From the NCBI RefSeq assembly GCF_000308575.1, contig NZ_BAFZ01000162.1, positions 1 through 64,000 on the forward strand: DNA of 64,000 nt, given 5' to 3'. Position numbers and translations under genes: made by a program. Under the pieces are notes generated by a model. The model saw nothing but the letters and a program-made list of their open reading frames with translations, did not search any database and was not told the DNA's origin. Origin of the DNA: Nocardia exalbida NBRC 100660 (GTDB lineage: Bacteria > Actinomycetota > Actinomycetes > Mycobacteriales > Mycobacteriaceae). Positions 52,190-61,561 of the stretch are shown in pieces; the first letter of the stretch is position 1; the number at the start of each line of letters is the position of its first letter.

Positions 52190-52862
52190 CTCGGGTCCGC
52201 GCGGCTACTCGGCTGGTGTTCCGCGCCTGAAATTCCTTGTAGATATCGTGCGAGGGAGCGCAACATGACGAATCCGGTCGCGCGCTCGACAAGCGTGCCG
52301 ATGGCGGAGCAGTTCCGGCCCCGGTGATGAGGTCGCCTTCCCAGTGTCCCGGCACTGTCCGGTCCTCGACTTCGGCGGCCCGTTGACTGATCGAGACCGC
52401 ACCGGCATGACGACTTCGGCGCTCGTCGGTCTTGCGGTGCGGCTTGCGTAGCGCACGTCCGGTTCGCAGACACTGCGCCAGTTCACGTTTGAGCGCTTCT
52501 CGTCTTCGAACGTGGAGCGACTGATAGATCGTCTCGTGGGAGACACACATACACGGATCGTCGGGAAATCGACCAGCAGCCGCTGGCTGATCTGCTCGGG
52601 GCTGTGCTTCAACAGCAACTGCCGCTCGACATGGGCGCCCAGTCGGGAATCGCGGCGGAGCAACGCGATTTCGGGGACGGAGGGCGCGCTTGTCGGCGAG
52701 CGCCTGAGCAACAGTCACCCGATATCCCGTCTTCGGTCGGCGAGTGCCACGCGCAATCTCGCGGCTGACGGTCGAGGCAGACCTTCCGATCGACCTGGTG
52801 ATCGCACTGATACCCTCGCCCGCCGCGGCCGGGGTGTCGATGATCTCGCCCTCACGGATCCA
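52190..52862 (-). mobile_element. IS30-family transposase relic
   Basis: Minus-strand frames together give an almost complete IS30 transposase broken by shifts: SAITRSIGRSASTVSREIAR (HTH), VSHETIYQSLHV, ELAQCLRTGRALRKPHRKTD, AEVEDRTVPGHWEGDLITG (DDE region), then in another frame SAIGTLVERATGFVML. At least two frameshifts and the missing 3' end make it inactive. It lies between the truncated LuxR and truncated LysR genes and may explain both losses. Terminal repeats were not identified. Confidence 0.8.
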
Positions 52863-52955
52863 CGCTCAGAACGAACGCTGAACCTCAACCGATATCGCAG
52901 GACGCCCCAACTCGAACCCCTCGTCGACAAGGGTGTTGCGTTGACCCCTTTGAAC

Positions 52956-53530
52956 CTAGCCTGGTTCGTTCTGCGCGGAGCCTCCAGCCGCAGCCCGGAC
53001 CAATGCGGCGACGGCAACAACGCCGGGCGAGGCTTCGGGTTTCCGTTGGGCCAGCATCAGGTCGACGGTTTGCGGGTGTCGGAGATGGCGGTAGGTGATG
53101 CCGTCCAGTCCGAGGCTGCGGACGGGTTCGGGAGCCAGGGCGACTCCGAGGCCGGCGGCTACGGAGACCGCGAGGGTTGCGGTCTCGCTGACTTCGAGTA
53201 CCTGGGGCCGGAAACCGGCGCGTGCGCACGCGTCCAGCACCAGGTGGTGCATCGTGGATCTTGCGCCTGAAGGGTGGGTGATGAAGCTCTCGGCGTCCAA
53301 GGCAGCGAGATCGATCGGATCCGTGTGAGCCAAGGGGTGGTTCGTGGGGAGCACAGCGAGAAATTGTTCGGTGCGCAGGGTTTCGAGCACGATGTCCGGC
53401 CCGTCAGGGCTCGGCGACCTCAGGTGATGGACCCCTCGTCGTGGACCTGGTTCGGCGGTCGGTTGAGGTCGAACCAGGACCAGGTCGTATTCGCCGGGCT
53501 GGCGGTGTACCGGACCGTTGGGTAAAGTGA
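52956..53530 (-). pseudogene. 5'-truncated LysR-family regulator (effector domain only)
   Basis: The minus frame gives a LysR substrate-binding domain: GEYDLVLVRPQPTAEPG, ETLRTEQFLAVLPTNHPLAH, FITHPSGARSTMHHLVLDAC, TATLAVSVAAGLGVALAPEP and GITYRHLRHP. The N-terminal HTH and first strand are missing. The open frame continues to 53747 but only with unrelated, low-complexity sequence overlapping the divergent TetR gene. It has probably lost DNA binding. Confidence 0.7.
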
Positions 53531-53672
53531 TCGTTGTACTTTTTGTGGCGGCTCTGCTGCTGATGCGGCAGCGCAGACAGCAGGGGATGCCGATGTTCGT
53601 CGCCGAAGAACCGCTCGCACAACGATGGCCGCTCGGCGCGACAGCATGTTCGGGCAGTTCGGCGAACCGATC

Positions 53673-54320
53673 ATGACGAGTCTGGACGTGGCCGTAGTTC
53701 GCCAGTTGCGGCCGGAGAAGCGGACTTCCATCTTGCGGGGCGCACACGCCGTGTTCTGTCGCGACGGTTATACCCGCGCCTCCATTGATGCCATCGCACG
53801 CGAATCAGCGGTGTCGACCCGCACGATCTACAAGCACTTCGCAGATAAGAAGCAGCTGTTCACCGCGGTGATCATCGACAGCGCGGAGCGTGCGCGGGCC
53901 AGTCGATGTGCTGCGATCGAACACCATTTGAGCGATGTCGTGGATATCGATGTCGCTCTCACTGCCTTGGGCCGCACCTTCGTCGTCGGCGGCGACGAGG
54001 ACCACTTCGCCCTCGTCCGCCAGATCCGTGCCGAGGCGGACCACATCCCGGGCGCGATACTCGATACATGGCTCGACGCCGGCCCACGCACGGTTCATGC
54101 CGCTCTGGCCCGAAGGTTTTCGGATCTCGCCGTGCGGGGATTGCTCGACCTCGAAGATGCCGAACGTGCAGCCGCTCACTTCGTCCTCCTCGCCGCCGGT
54201 GAGGCCAACCATCGGACTTTCTGGGGCGCTATCGACGCCGAGCCCGGTGCCATCGATGCCAGCGTGACCTCCGGCGTCCGTGCCTTCCTCCGCGCCTATC
54301 GAGCCGGTCCCGCGAGCTGA
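53673..54320 (+). CDS. TetR-family transcriptional regulator
   Basis: A 215-residue TetR protein. The HTH is clear: RPEKRTSILRGAHAVFCRDG, YTRASIDAIARESAVSTRTI and YKHFADKKQLFTAVI. The C-terminal domain has HFALVRQIRAEADHIPGAIL, typical of the branch with TetR_C_33-like ligand domains. ATG 53673 (MTSLDVAVVRQL) is chosen; in-frame ATGs at 53625 and 53646 would add residues without similarity. The SDR and FAD monooxygenase genes follow on the same strand after 111 and 42 bp, and are its likely targets. Confidence 0.88.
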   Translation: MTSLDVAVVRQLRPEKRTSILRGAHAVFCRDGYTRASIDAIARESAVSTRTIYKHFADKKQLFTAVIIDSAERARASRCAAIEHHLSDVVDIDVALTALGRTFVVGGDEDHFALVRQIRAEADHIPGAILDTWLDAGPRTVHAALARRFSDLAVRGLLDLEDAERAAAHFVLLAAGEANHRTFWGAIDAEPGAIDASVTSGVRAFLRAYRAGPAS

Positions 54321-54431
54321 ACCACCCACAAGGCGCCGAGAACGGGATGCCCTCACCGGTTGGCGTCGAAGTCCCCTCCACCTCGATCGAGCCGATCGCC
54401 GACGTCGCCGACGGTGCGAAAGGAACCGATC

Positions 54432-55232
54432 ATGTCCCCTGTGGAACTGGCCTCCGCCAGAGTGCTGCTCACCGGCGCCACCGGTGGTCTCGGCCATGCG
54501 GTGGCGCGTGAACTCGCCTCCCGCGGCGCTGATCTCGTGCTGACCGGCCGTCGCGCCGATGCGTTGTCCGCGCTCGCCGCCGAACTGGACGCAGCTGTAA
54601 TCCCCGCCGATCTCTCGAACCTCGAGGACCTGTCGCGATTGCTGGGCCAGGCTGGACCGGTGGATGTTCTCATCGCCAACGCGGGTCTACCGGCAGGCGG
54701 GCATATTCTCGACTTCTCCGCCGCTGATCTCGACCGTGTCCTCGATGTCAATCTGCGGGCGCCGATGTTGCTCGCCCGCGCGCTGGCGGAGCAGATGACT
54801 GCGCGGGGAGCGGGCCACATCGTCTTCATGGGGTCGGTCGCCGGCCTGCTGCCCGCACCGCGGGTCAGCTTGTACAACGCGACCAAATTCGGCCTGCGCG
54901 GCTTCGCGCTGGCCCTGCGGCACGATCTTCGCGACGCCGGGATCGGCGTGTCCATCGTCGAACCCGGATTCGTCCGTGACGCCGGAATGTTCGCCGACAG
55001 CGGCAGCCGAGTCCCACCGGGAATGCGCACGGCCACACCACAGCAAGTTTCCCACGCTGTCATCCGAGCAATTCGCGGCAACATCGACGAAATCGTCGTC
55101 GCCCCAATCGAAACACGCCTACTGGCGACGATCGGATGCATCGCCCCGGCGCTCGTCGCACCGATACACCACCTCATCGATTCCGAACGCCTCGGCACCG
55201 AACTCGGCAGCCGATTTCACCACGAGGCCTGA
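54432..55232 (+). CDS. Short-chain dehydrogenase/reductase
   Basis: A 266-residue classical SDR. The NAD(P) loop is LLTGATGGLGHAVARELASR (T-G-x3-G-x-G), followed by NAG in IANAGLPAGG. The catalytic set is Ser in MGSVAGLLPAP and Y-x3-K in LYNATKFGLRG. Arg residues after the first Gly loop (LTGRRADAL) suggest NADP(H). The C-terminal IGCIAPALVAPIHHL is hydrophobic and may contact membrane or lipid. AAAGGAA lies before the ATG. It follows the TetR gene and precedes the FAD monooxygenase by 42 bp, suggesting one oxidation pathway. The substrate is unknown. Confidence 0.92.
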   Translation: MSPVELASARVLLTGATGGLGHAVARELASRGADLVLTGRRADALSALAAELDAAVIPADLSNLEDLSRLLGQAGPVDVLIANAGLPAGGHILDFSAADLDRVLDVNLRAPMLLARALAEQMTARGAGHIVFMGSVAGLLPAPRVSLYNATKFGLRGFALALRHDLRDAGIGVSIVEPGFVRDAGMFADSGSRVPPGMRTATPQQVSHAVIRAIRGNIDEIVVAPIETRLLATIGCIAPALVAPIHHLIDSERLGTELGSRFHHEA

Positions 55233-55274
55233 ACCTCTACCACCTTGTGCTGACTTGTGAGGAAGGAGGCCGGC

Positions 55275-56711
55275 GTGAGGCATCGCCAGGTCGTTGTAGT
55301 CGGCGCGGGCCCGGTCGGGCTGTGGTTGGCCGCGGAACTGCGCTTGGGCGGCGTCGAAGTGCTGGTGTTGGAGGCGCGTACAGAGCCGGACCCGAATTCC
55401 AAAGCGCTGGCCATCCATCCGCGCACCCTCGAGATGCTGGCGTCCCGAGCCCTCGTGCACCGATTCCTCGCTGAAGGGAGCCGGATCCCGAGCGGACACT
55501 TCGCCGCGTTGGACACTCGGCTGGACTTCCGGCTACTGGACACTTCGTACCAATTCACGCTGTCACTGCCGCAGGTACGGACCGAACAACTCTTGGAAGC
55601 ACATGCGCGGGCGGCCGGAGCCGAAATCCGGCGCGGGCAGCGCGTAACCGGATTGACCGTGCGGGGCGAGTCGATCACCGTGCATGTCGATCAGAACTCC
55701 GACATCGAGGCCGAGTGGGTCGTGGGATGTGACGGGGTCCGCAGCACGGTCCGGCAGGCCGCGGGCATCGCTTATCCAGGTGACGAGTCGACCATGCTGG
55801 GTTGGCTCGGCGACGTCGAACTCGCCGACCCACCGCCCCAGCCTGTCCGCACCGAATGGACCGAGTCGGGCCTGCTGATGAGCGTGCGACTACCCAGCGG
55901 CTCTTACCGCCTGATCGGTATCACTCCCCAGGATCTGCGGACCGACTGGCCCGGCGCCCTCACACTCGACGAACTGCGGGCGAAGACCATCGAACTCGTC
56001 GGGACGGACTGGGCGATGCACTCGCCGAAGTGGTTGTCGCGCTTCGGCAATGCCGCCCGGCAAGCCGAACGCTACCGAACCGGCAGAGTGTCGCTCGCCG
56101 GTGACGCGGCACACCAGCACATGCCGGCCGGTGGAGTCGGAATGAATCTCGGCCTCGCGGACGCGATGAACCTCGGCTGGAAGCTTGCCGCCACCGCGTC
56201 AGGGAGAGCGCCCGAAGGCTTGCTCGATACCTATCACACCGAGCGGCATCCCGTCGGTTCCCGAGCGCTGCTCAGCACACAAGCCCAGGCAGCGCTGATG
56301 ACCGCATTCTCACCGGACGGCAGGCAGTTGCGCGCCCTATTGTCCGCGATGATCGCCGACCGACCCGAATTCGCGCGCGAGCTCGGCGAACAACTATCCG
56401 GACTGTCGGTGACCTACCCATCCGCACCCGGCACGCACCACCTCACTGGCCACCATGCCCCCGACCTGCCGCTCACCGACGGTCGCACGCTGTTCACAAC
56501 CCTCACCGACGCTCGCCACGTACTGCTCGATCTGACCGGCGCCCTGGAGCCGGTCGCGAATCTGCCGTTCGCGCGCGCAGTCCCGATCCAGGACCGGCCG
56601 GAGTGGGCAGGAGCGACAGCCGCGCTCGTCCGACCGGACGGATACTTGGACTGGGTCGGCTGCCACAACACCGGCCTCGCGACCGCCCTGTCCACCGCGG
56701 GGCTCGCCTAG
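55275..56711 (+). CDS. FAD-dependent aromatic-type monooxygenase (PheA/TfdB family)
   Basis: A 478-residue class A flavin monooxygenase that hydroxylates an aromatic or polyketide-like substrate with NAD(P)H. The FAD loop is VVVVGAGPVGLWLAAELRLG (G-x-G-x-x-G). VVGCDGVRSTVRQAAGI is the DG motif, and VSLAGDAAHQHMPAGG plus VGMNLGLADAMNLGWKLAA form the GD motif and following helix. The C-terminal thioredoxin-like domain (residues 380-478) is shorter than in phenol hydroxylase. GTG 55275 has AAGGAGG 5 nt upstream and is preferred to an in-frame GTG at 55257. It is related to tetracycline- and rifampicin-modifying enzymes as well as catabolic ones; the sequence does not separate these. Confidence 0.9.
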   Translation: MRHRQVVVVGAGPVGLWLAAELRLGGVEVLVLEARTEPDPNSKALAIHPRTLEMLASRALVHRFLAEGSRIPSGHFAALDTRLDFRLLDTSYQFTLSLPQVRTEQLLEAHARAAGAEIRRGQRVTGLTVRGESITVHVDQNSDIEAEWVVGCDGVRSTVRQAAGIAYPGDESTMLGWLGDVELADPPPQPVRTEWTESGLLMSVRLPSGSYRLIGITPQDLRTDWPGALTLDELRAKTIELVGTDWAMHSPKWLSRFGNAARQAERYRTGRVSLAGDAAHQHMPAGGVGMNLGLADAMNLGWKLAATASGRAPEGLLDTYHTERHPVGSRALLSTQAQAALMTAFSPDGRQLRALLSAMIADRPEFARELGEQLSGLSVTYPSAPGTHHLTGHHAPDLPLTDGRTLFTTLTDARHVLLDLTGALEPVANLPFARAVPIQDRPEWAGATAALVRPDGYLDWVGCHNTGLATALSTAGLA

Positions 56712-56836
56712 CACTGCACATGGGGCGCCCATTGGATGCGGGCATCGCCATCGATATTGCAGCGGCAGGTTCTGAAACAGCAGAGGCGGGGTGGCGTACT
56801 ATCGGTGCGCACTGAAGTAATGGGGGTGGGGTCACC

Positions 56837-57337
56837 GTGAATCAGACAGAGCCGAGCCCGGGGCGCGCCGGTAGGGGAGATGTCGTGCAGCCATCGCGCG
56901 CAGTCGGCCGGCCGCCGGTCGATCCCGGTTCACTGCCGCACGATCTGCTGCAGTGGTCAGCGGCTGCGTTCGGTGCGGTCGCGCCTGCTGCGACAGTGTT
57001 CGGTAAAGCATTTCTCGAAGCGCTCGGTCAGCGTGCCGCCGACGGTGCGGCAGCGCTTCCGGGCAAACTACGCCAACGCTGGTTCTTTCGGCGGGCACGG
57101 CGATCGCAGGGTGAACGGGAGGTGGTTGCCGTGCTCGACATCGAGAACGTGAACGCGGCAGCGATCCTGATCACCGCTGATCTTCCGGACGAGGCGCGCC
57201 TGGCCCTGCTCGACCTCGATCCTACCGAGCCTGCGCTGCACGGAAAGGTACTGGGGTGGGACGCCGGAACCCAGCAGTGGGTCACCGTGGAAGCACCGGT
57301 CACGCAGGTGAGTCCGCCGCCTGGGGATCGGATCTGA
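56837..57337 (+). CDS. Hypothetical protein with a central hydrophobic helix
   Basis: A 166-residue protein with no recognised family. Residues 35-65 are moderately hydrophobic (LLQWSAAAFGAVAPAATVFG), then come basic residues (KLRQRWFFRRARRSQGERE) and a compact alpha/beta piece (VVAVLDIENVNAAAILITAD) ending WDAGTQQWVTVEAPV. GTG 56837 follows a GGGGTGGGGT stretch. Base composition and codon use match its neighbours, so it is probably a real gene. Confidence 0.5.
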   Translation: MNQTEPSPGRAGRGDVVQPSRAVGRPPVDPGSLPHDLLQWSAAAFGAVAPAATVFGKAFLEALGQRAADGAAALPGKLRQRWFFRRARRSQGEREVVAVLDIENVNAAAILITADLPDEARLALLDLDPTEPALHGKVLGWDAGTQQWVTVEAPVTQVSPPPGDRI

Positions 57338-57399
57338 CCGAACGCCGCAGCCGAATCAGTCTCTGGGCACGTCACGTCGAACGGGATACGTCAGGCGGA

Positions 57400-57577
57400 T
57401 GCCGGAGAGGACTGGCCCGTCGGGGCCCGGCCCGTCGAGCTGGTCGACGGTCTTGACGATCGCGATGCCGTAGGAGCGGCGGGTGTTCGCCGATCCGACG
57501 GTGTCGAGGAAGGCCTCGGCGGCGGTGGGCAGGGTCCGCGCCGGGGCGGTGCGTAGGCGGGTCACCTTCGCGGTCAT
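57400..57577 (-). pseudogene. N-terminal fragment of a tyrosine recombinase
   Basis: From ATG 57577 the minus frame reads MTAKVTRLRTAPARTLPTAA, EAFLDTVGSANTRRSYG and IAIVKTVDQLDGPGPDG. This is the SAM-like core-binding start of a common actinobacterial integrase. It then diverges and stops at 57356. Its catalytic part is missing here; a matching downstream piece lies at 59243-59430. Confidence 0.65.
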
Positions 57578-57665
57578 CGGATCCGCCCTTCCGGGTTGCG
57601 ACGGATAACGGGGCCGCTTCGCGTACGCGCCGGAGCCGGTCCGTCCCCAGCAGGTTCCCACGATG

Positions 57666-57692
57666 CCCCGGATAACAGGCCGTTATCCGGGG
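57666..57692. repeat. Perfect 11-bp inverted repeat with a 5-bp spacer
   Basis: CCCCGGATAAC (57666-57676), spacer AGGCC, then GTTATCCGGGG (57682-57692). It lies 89 bp upstream of the integrase-fragment start. It could be a recombinase core site (arms and spacer like those of Xer/dif-type sites), an operator or a terminator. The arm element GGATAACGGGG also appears at 57605 and at 61438. Confidence 0.7.
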
Positions 57693-57813
57693 TATCACGT
57701 CGCTCGGCAAAGCCGCCGAACCGGAATTGTGGAACACCCATGATTGATCGGGCTCGCGACGGCGGGCACGTGCGACATCGGGACCTGACGCTGTGGGCTC
57801 GATGGATGGTGGG

Positions 57814-58677
57814 TCAGTGTGTGATCACGATCTTGCCGTTGGCTTTGCCGTGCTCGACATAGGCGATCGCCTCGAGGGTGTCGGCAAATGGGAAGGTCCG
57901 GTCGAGCACGGGGTGCAGGATCTGCTGGTCGTAGAGCGCGGCCAGATGTGCGAGCTGGTTGCCGTCGGCTCGCATGAAGAAGAACGAGTAACGCACGCCC
58001 AGCTTCTTGGCCTCGGCACGAATCTTGCGGCTCATCAAGTACATCACGGGTGCGAGCAGCGGCTGACCGAGCTGTTTGGCGAAGCCCGGGTCGGGTGGTC
58101 CGACGACACTGATCGCGATACCACCGCGGGCGCGTACGGTCAGCGACTTGCGCAGGCTGGCTTCACCGAGAGAGTCGAGGACGACGTCGTAGCCGGAGAG
58201 CTCCCGGGTGAAGTCCTGTGTGGTGTAGTCGATGACCTTGTCGGCCCCCAATGCCCGGACTTTGTCGAGGTCTTTGGTGTGCGCGGTGGTGGCGACGAAG
58301 GCTCCGAGGTGTTTGGCGACCTGGATGACCGTCGATCCGAGACCGCCGGCGCCCGCGTGGACCAGCACCTTCTGTCCGGGCTGAAGGTCGGCGGTCTCGA
58401 CGAGTGCCTGCCAGGCCGCGAGTGCCACCAGCGGCACTGCGGCAGCCTGCTCGAACGACAGCGAGCCGGGCTTTCGGGCAACGTCGGCGGCGTCGATGGC
58501 GATGGCCTCGGCGAAGGTCCCGATCCGCATGTCCCTCGGCCGTGCATAGATCTCGTCGCCGACTTCGAACTCGTGCACGTCTTCCCCGACGGCAGTCACG
58601 ACTCCAGCGAGGTCGTGCCCCAGGACGAAGGGCGGTTTGTACTCGAGGAGTTGTTTGAATTCGCCGTTGCGCACCAT
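57814..58677 (-). CDS. N-truncated zinc-type/quinone oxidoreductase (MDR family)
   Basis: A 287-residue MDR-superfamily NADP-dependent reductase. It starts MVRNGEFKQLLEYKPPFVLG then HDLAGVVTAVGEDVHEFEVG. The Rossmann loop is VHAGAGGLGSTVIQVAKHLG, and it closes YVEHGKANGKIVITH. Full-length members begin about 50 residues earlier (MKAVVV...GEVLVRV). Those residues are replaced by the 3' end of an integrase fragment on the opposite strand, which begins 24 bp away. The catalytic and cofactor parts are intact, but loss of the first beta strands may impair folding. No zinc ligands are seen, as in quinone reductases. Confidence 0.82.
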   Translation of the reverse strand: MVRNGEFKQLLEYKPPFVLGHDLAGVVTAVGEDVHEFEVGDEIYARPRDMRIGTFAEAIAIDAADVARKPGSLSFEQAAAVPLVALAAWQALVETADLQPGQKVLVHAGAGGLGSTVIQVAKHLGAFVATTAHTKDLDKVRALGADKVIDYTTQDFTRELSGYDVVLDSLGEASLRKSLTVRARGGIAISVVGPPDPGFAKQLGQPLLAPVMYLMSRKIRAEAKKLGVRYSFFFMRADGNQLAHLAALYDQQILHPVLDRTFPFADTLEAIAYVEHGKANGKIVITH

Positions 58678-58700
58678 CCCCCTCACCTCACGACTCGTAG

Positions 58701-58937
58701 CCGGTTGGGCTACCGCGCGGCCAGGTCGTCTCGGCCGTCGGCGAGTACGCACGCATCGCTGGCCTGCGTCCGCACCGGCTACGCCACACCTTCACAACTC
58801 GTCTCCGGCAAGGTGGCGCCGACCCCGCCCAAGTCCAAGCCTTGCTCGGTCACGCCTCCCTGGAGACCTCAGCGCGATACTTCCGAGCCGGACCCGCCGA
58901 GACCGCCGCCGTCATCGAACGCGTCTTCGATCGGTAG
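58701..58937 (+). pseudogene. C-terminal fragment of a XerC/D-like tyrosine recombinase
   Basis: The frame reads GQVVSAVGEYARIAGL, then RPHRLRHTFTTRLRQGGADP, AQVQALLGHASLETSARYF and ETAAVIERVFDR, ending at TAG 58935-58937. It contains the conserved H-x-L-R-H (catalytic His/Arg), L-G-H and the active Tyr in SARYF. The N-terminal part is absent. It abuts the truncated oxidoreductase, so insertion or recombination of this element probably removed that gene's start. It differs from the 12252/59243 integrase type. Confidence 0.75.
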
Positions 58938-59165
58938 GCGCCCTGACCAGGGCATTGCCCCTTTTCGGCTTACCTTGGCCGCCCCCGTCACACTGGCCGG
59001 CTGCGGCCAAACCGACATCGATGCCCGGCATGTCGAACACAATGCCCGTGCCCGCACCGGCATCCGAGGATTCCTGCACTGGTGCATGACCAACCTCACC
59101 CGCCGGTTCCGGCTCCCTTGCTTTCATTGACGACTTCTGTCGATCTCACCCGTCTCGCCGGGGGT

Positions 59166-59250
59166 TCCGGTAGCAATCGCGCGAAAAGCAACAAAGTTGC
59201 CTTGACCTGCGGTGATGGCGGGTATCGGTAACCGGCGCGATACTACTGGT
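59166..59250. repeat. Dispersed degenerate repeat, copy B (partner at 6684-6765)
   Basis: Aligned with 6684-6765 along its length with small gaps; see that entry. Here the copy lies directly beside the end of an integrase fragment on the minus strand, whereas copy A lies in a region without a recognisable integrase. Confidence 0.6.
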
Positions 59251-59430
59251 GGTGGTCGGGGCCGAGCAGGCTGGCGCTGCGCTCGCCGAGGTGGGTGAGC
59301 GCGGAGTGTCGGAGTTCGTGCAGGTCCCACCCGGTGTCGGGGCCGTTCGTGGCGGTGGCGGCGTCGAGCAGGGCGCGGGCTTGGCTTAGGACAGGCGGGC
59401 GAGGCCGGTGTCGGGGCAGATGTCGCGGTC
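59243..59430 (-). pseudogene. Internal fragment of a tyrosine recombinase
   Basis: One minus frame reads RDICPDTGLARLS; the next continues SQARALLDAATATNGPDTGW and DLHELRHSALTHLGERSASL. The W-D-L-H-E-L-R-H-S phrase holds the catalytic His/Arg. The C-terminal Tyr segment is cut off (SLLGPDHHQ stop at 59243) and a frameshift separates the halves. It belongs to the same family as the 12252 fragment. Confidence 0.75.
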
Positions 59431-59562
59431 TCGAGGACGTGCTCGGTGTGGCCAGGCATCCCGCACGGTCAGCATGCGATGAGATGTTTCGTGCGCCGTG
59501 GGCGGGTAGCCACCCCTTGACACCGACCGAGTCGAATTCCGTCGTACGAGGAGTGGTGACCG

Positions 59563-61023
<1,461 letters not shown>

Positions 61024-61045
61024 CCGTTCGAAGGAGGAGATGCGC

Positions 61046-61105
61046 ATGCGTGCAGCGGTGCTGCGGGAATTCGGTGGTCCGGAAGCACTCACCCGGGCCA
61101 TGTGA
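61046..61105 (+). pseudogene. First 19 codons of a quinone oxidoreductase gene
   Basis: AAGGAGG (61031-61037) lies 8 nt before an ATG that opens MRAAVLREFGGPEALTRAM and then stops. M-R-A-A-V-L-R-E-F-G-G-P-E-A-L is the standard start of MDR/quinone oxidoreductases. The rest of the gene is missing, cut within 60 bp. It was presumably co-transcribed with the dehydrogenase. Confidence 0.65.
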
Positions 61106-61561
61106 GGTGCCGGTCCGGGAGCGAGCGGTGGAGGTGACGGGTGTGGCCTCGAGCCGGCCCGGACTGTGCTTTTCGACCAACGCTTTGAACAGGTAGGTCG
61201 CCCTGAGTGCCTGGTCTATCGGGTTGAGGTCGTTGGCGCGGGTGTGGACGGGATCTCTGTCGTCACTGGAGTGGTGCCAGCGGCCGTTGGGCTCGGCGGG
61301 TCTACCGGCAACTCGGCCTGAAGCTCACCTACGACCACGTTGCAGCCCTCGGCAGGGGCACCGAAAACATGGGCGAACCGGAGAACGTCTGCTCGTTGTG
61401 GGTTCGTTCTGGATCCCCGAGAGCGATCGAGCCGGGGTGGATAACGGGGAACGTCAAGGGTGTCGATGGCGACACGTGGCCGCAGCCAGGGCGGTAAGCG
61501 CCCTGGGGTTCATTTGCCGGTGACTGGATGGCACCACTGTGAGTCGTGGGAGTTGTAAAGG
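61106..61561. other. Convergent gap with a possible recombinase relic
   Basis: 456 bp without an intact gene. The plus frame near 61290-61340 reads WARRVYRQLGLKLTYDHVA, faintly like the C-terminal end of large serine recombinases, then runs through ENMGEPENVCSLWVRSG to a stop. On the minus strand FKALVEKHSPGRLEA occurs near 61180. Neither is firmly assignable. Confidence 0.35.

Larger units (their letters stand above)
57338..57813. other. Region with an integrase start fragment and a strong inverted repeat
   Basis: 476 bp holding an N-terminal integrase piece (57400-57577, minus) and a perfect inverted repeat (57666-57692), listed separately. No other gene is seen. Confidence 0.5.
59131..59562. 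other. Region of integrase debris before the dehydrogenase gene
   Basis: The stretch holds repeat copy B and the integrase fragment (both listed). The last 100 bp should carry the dehydrogenase promoter; GAGGAG before ATG 59563 is its ribosome site. Confidence 0.45.
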
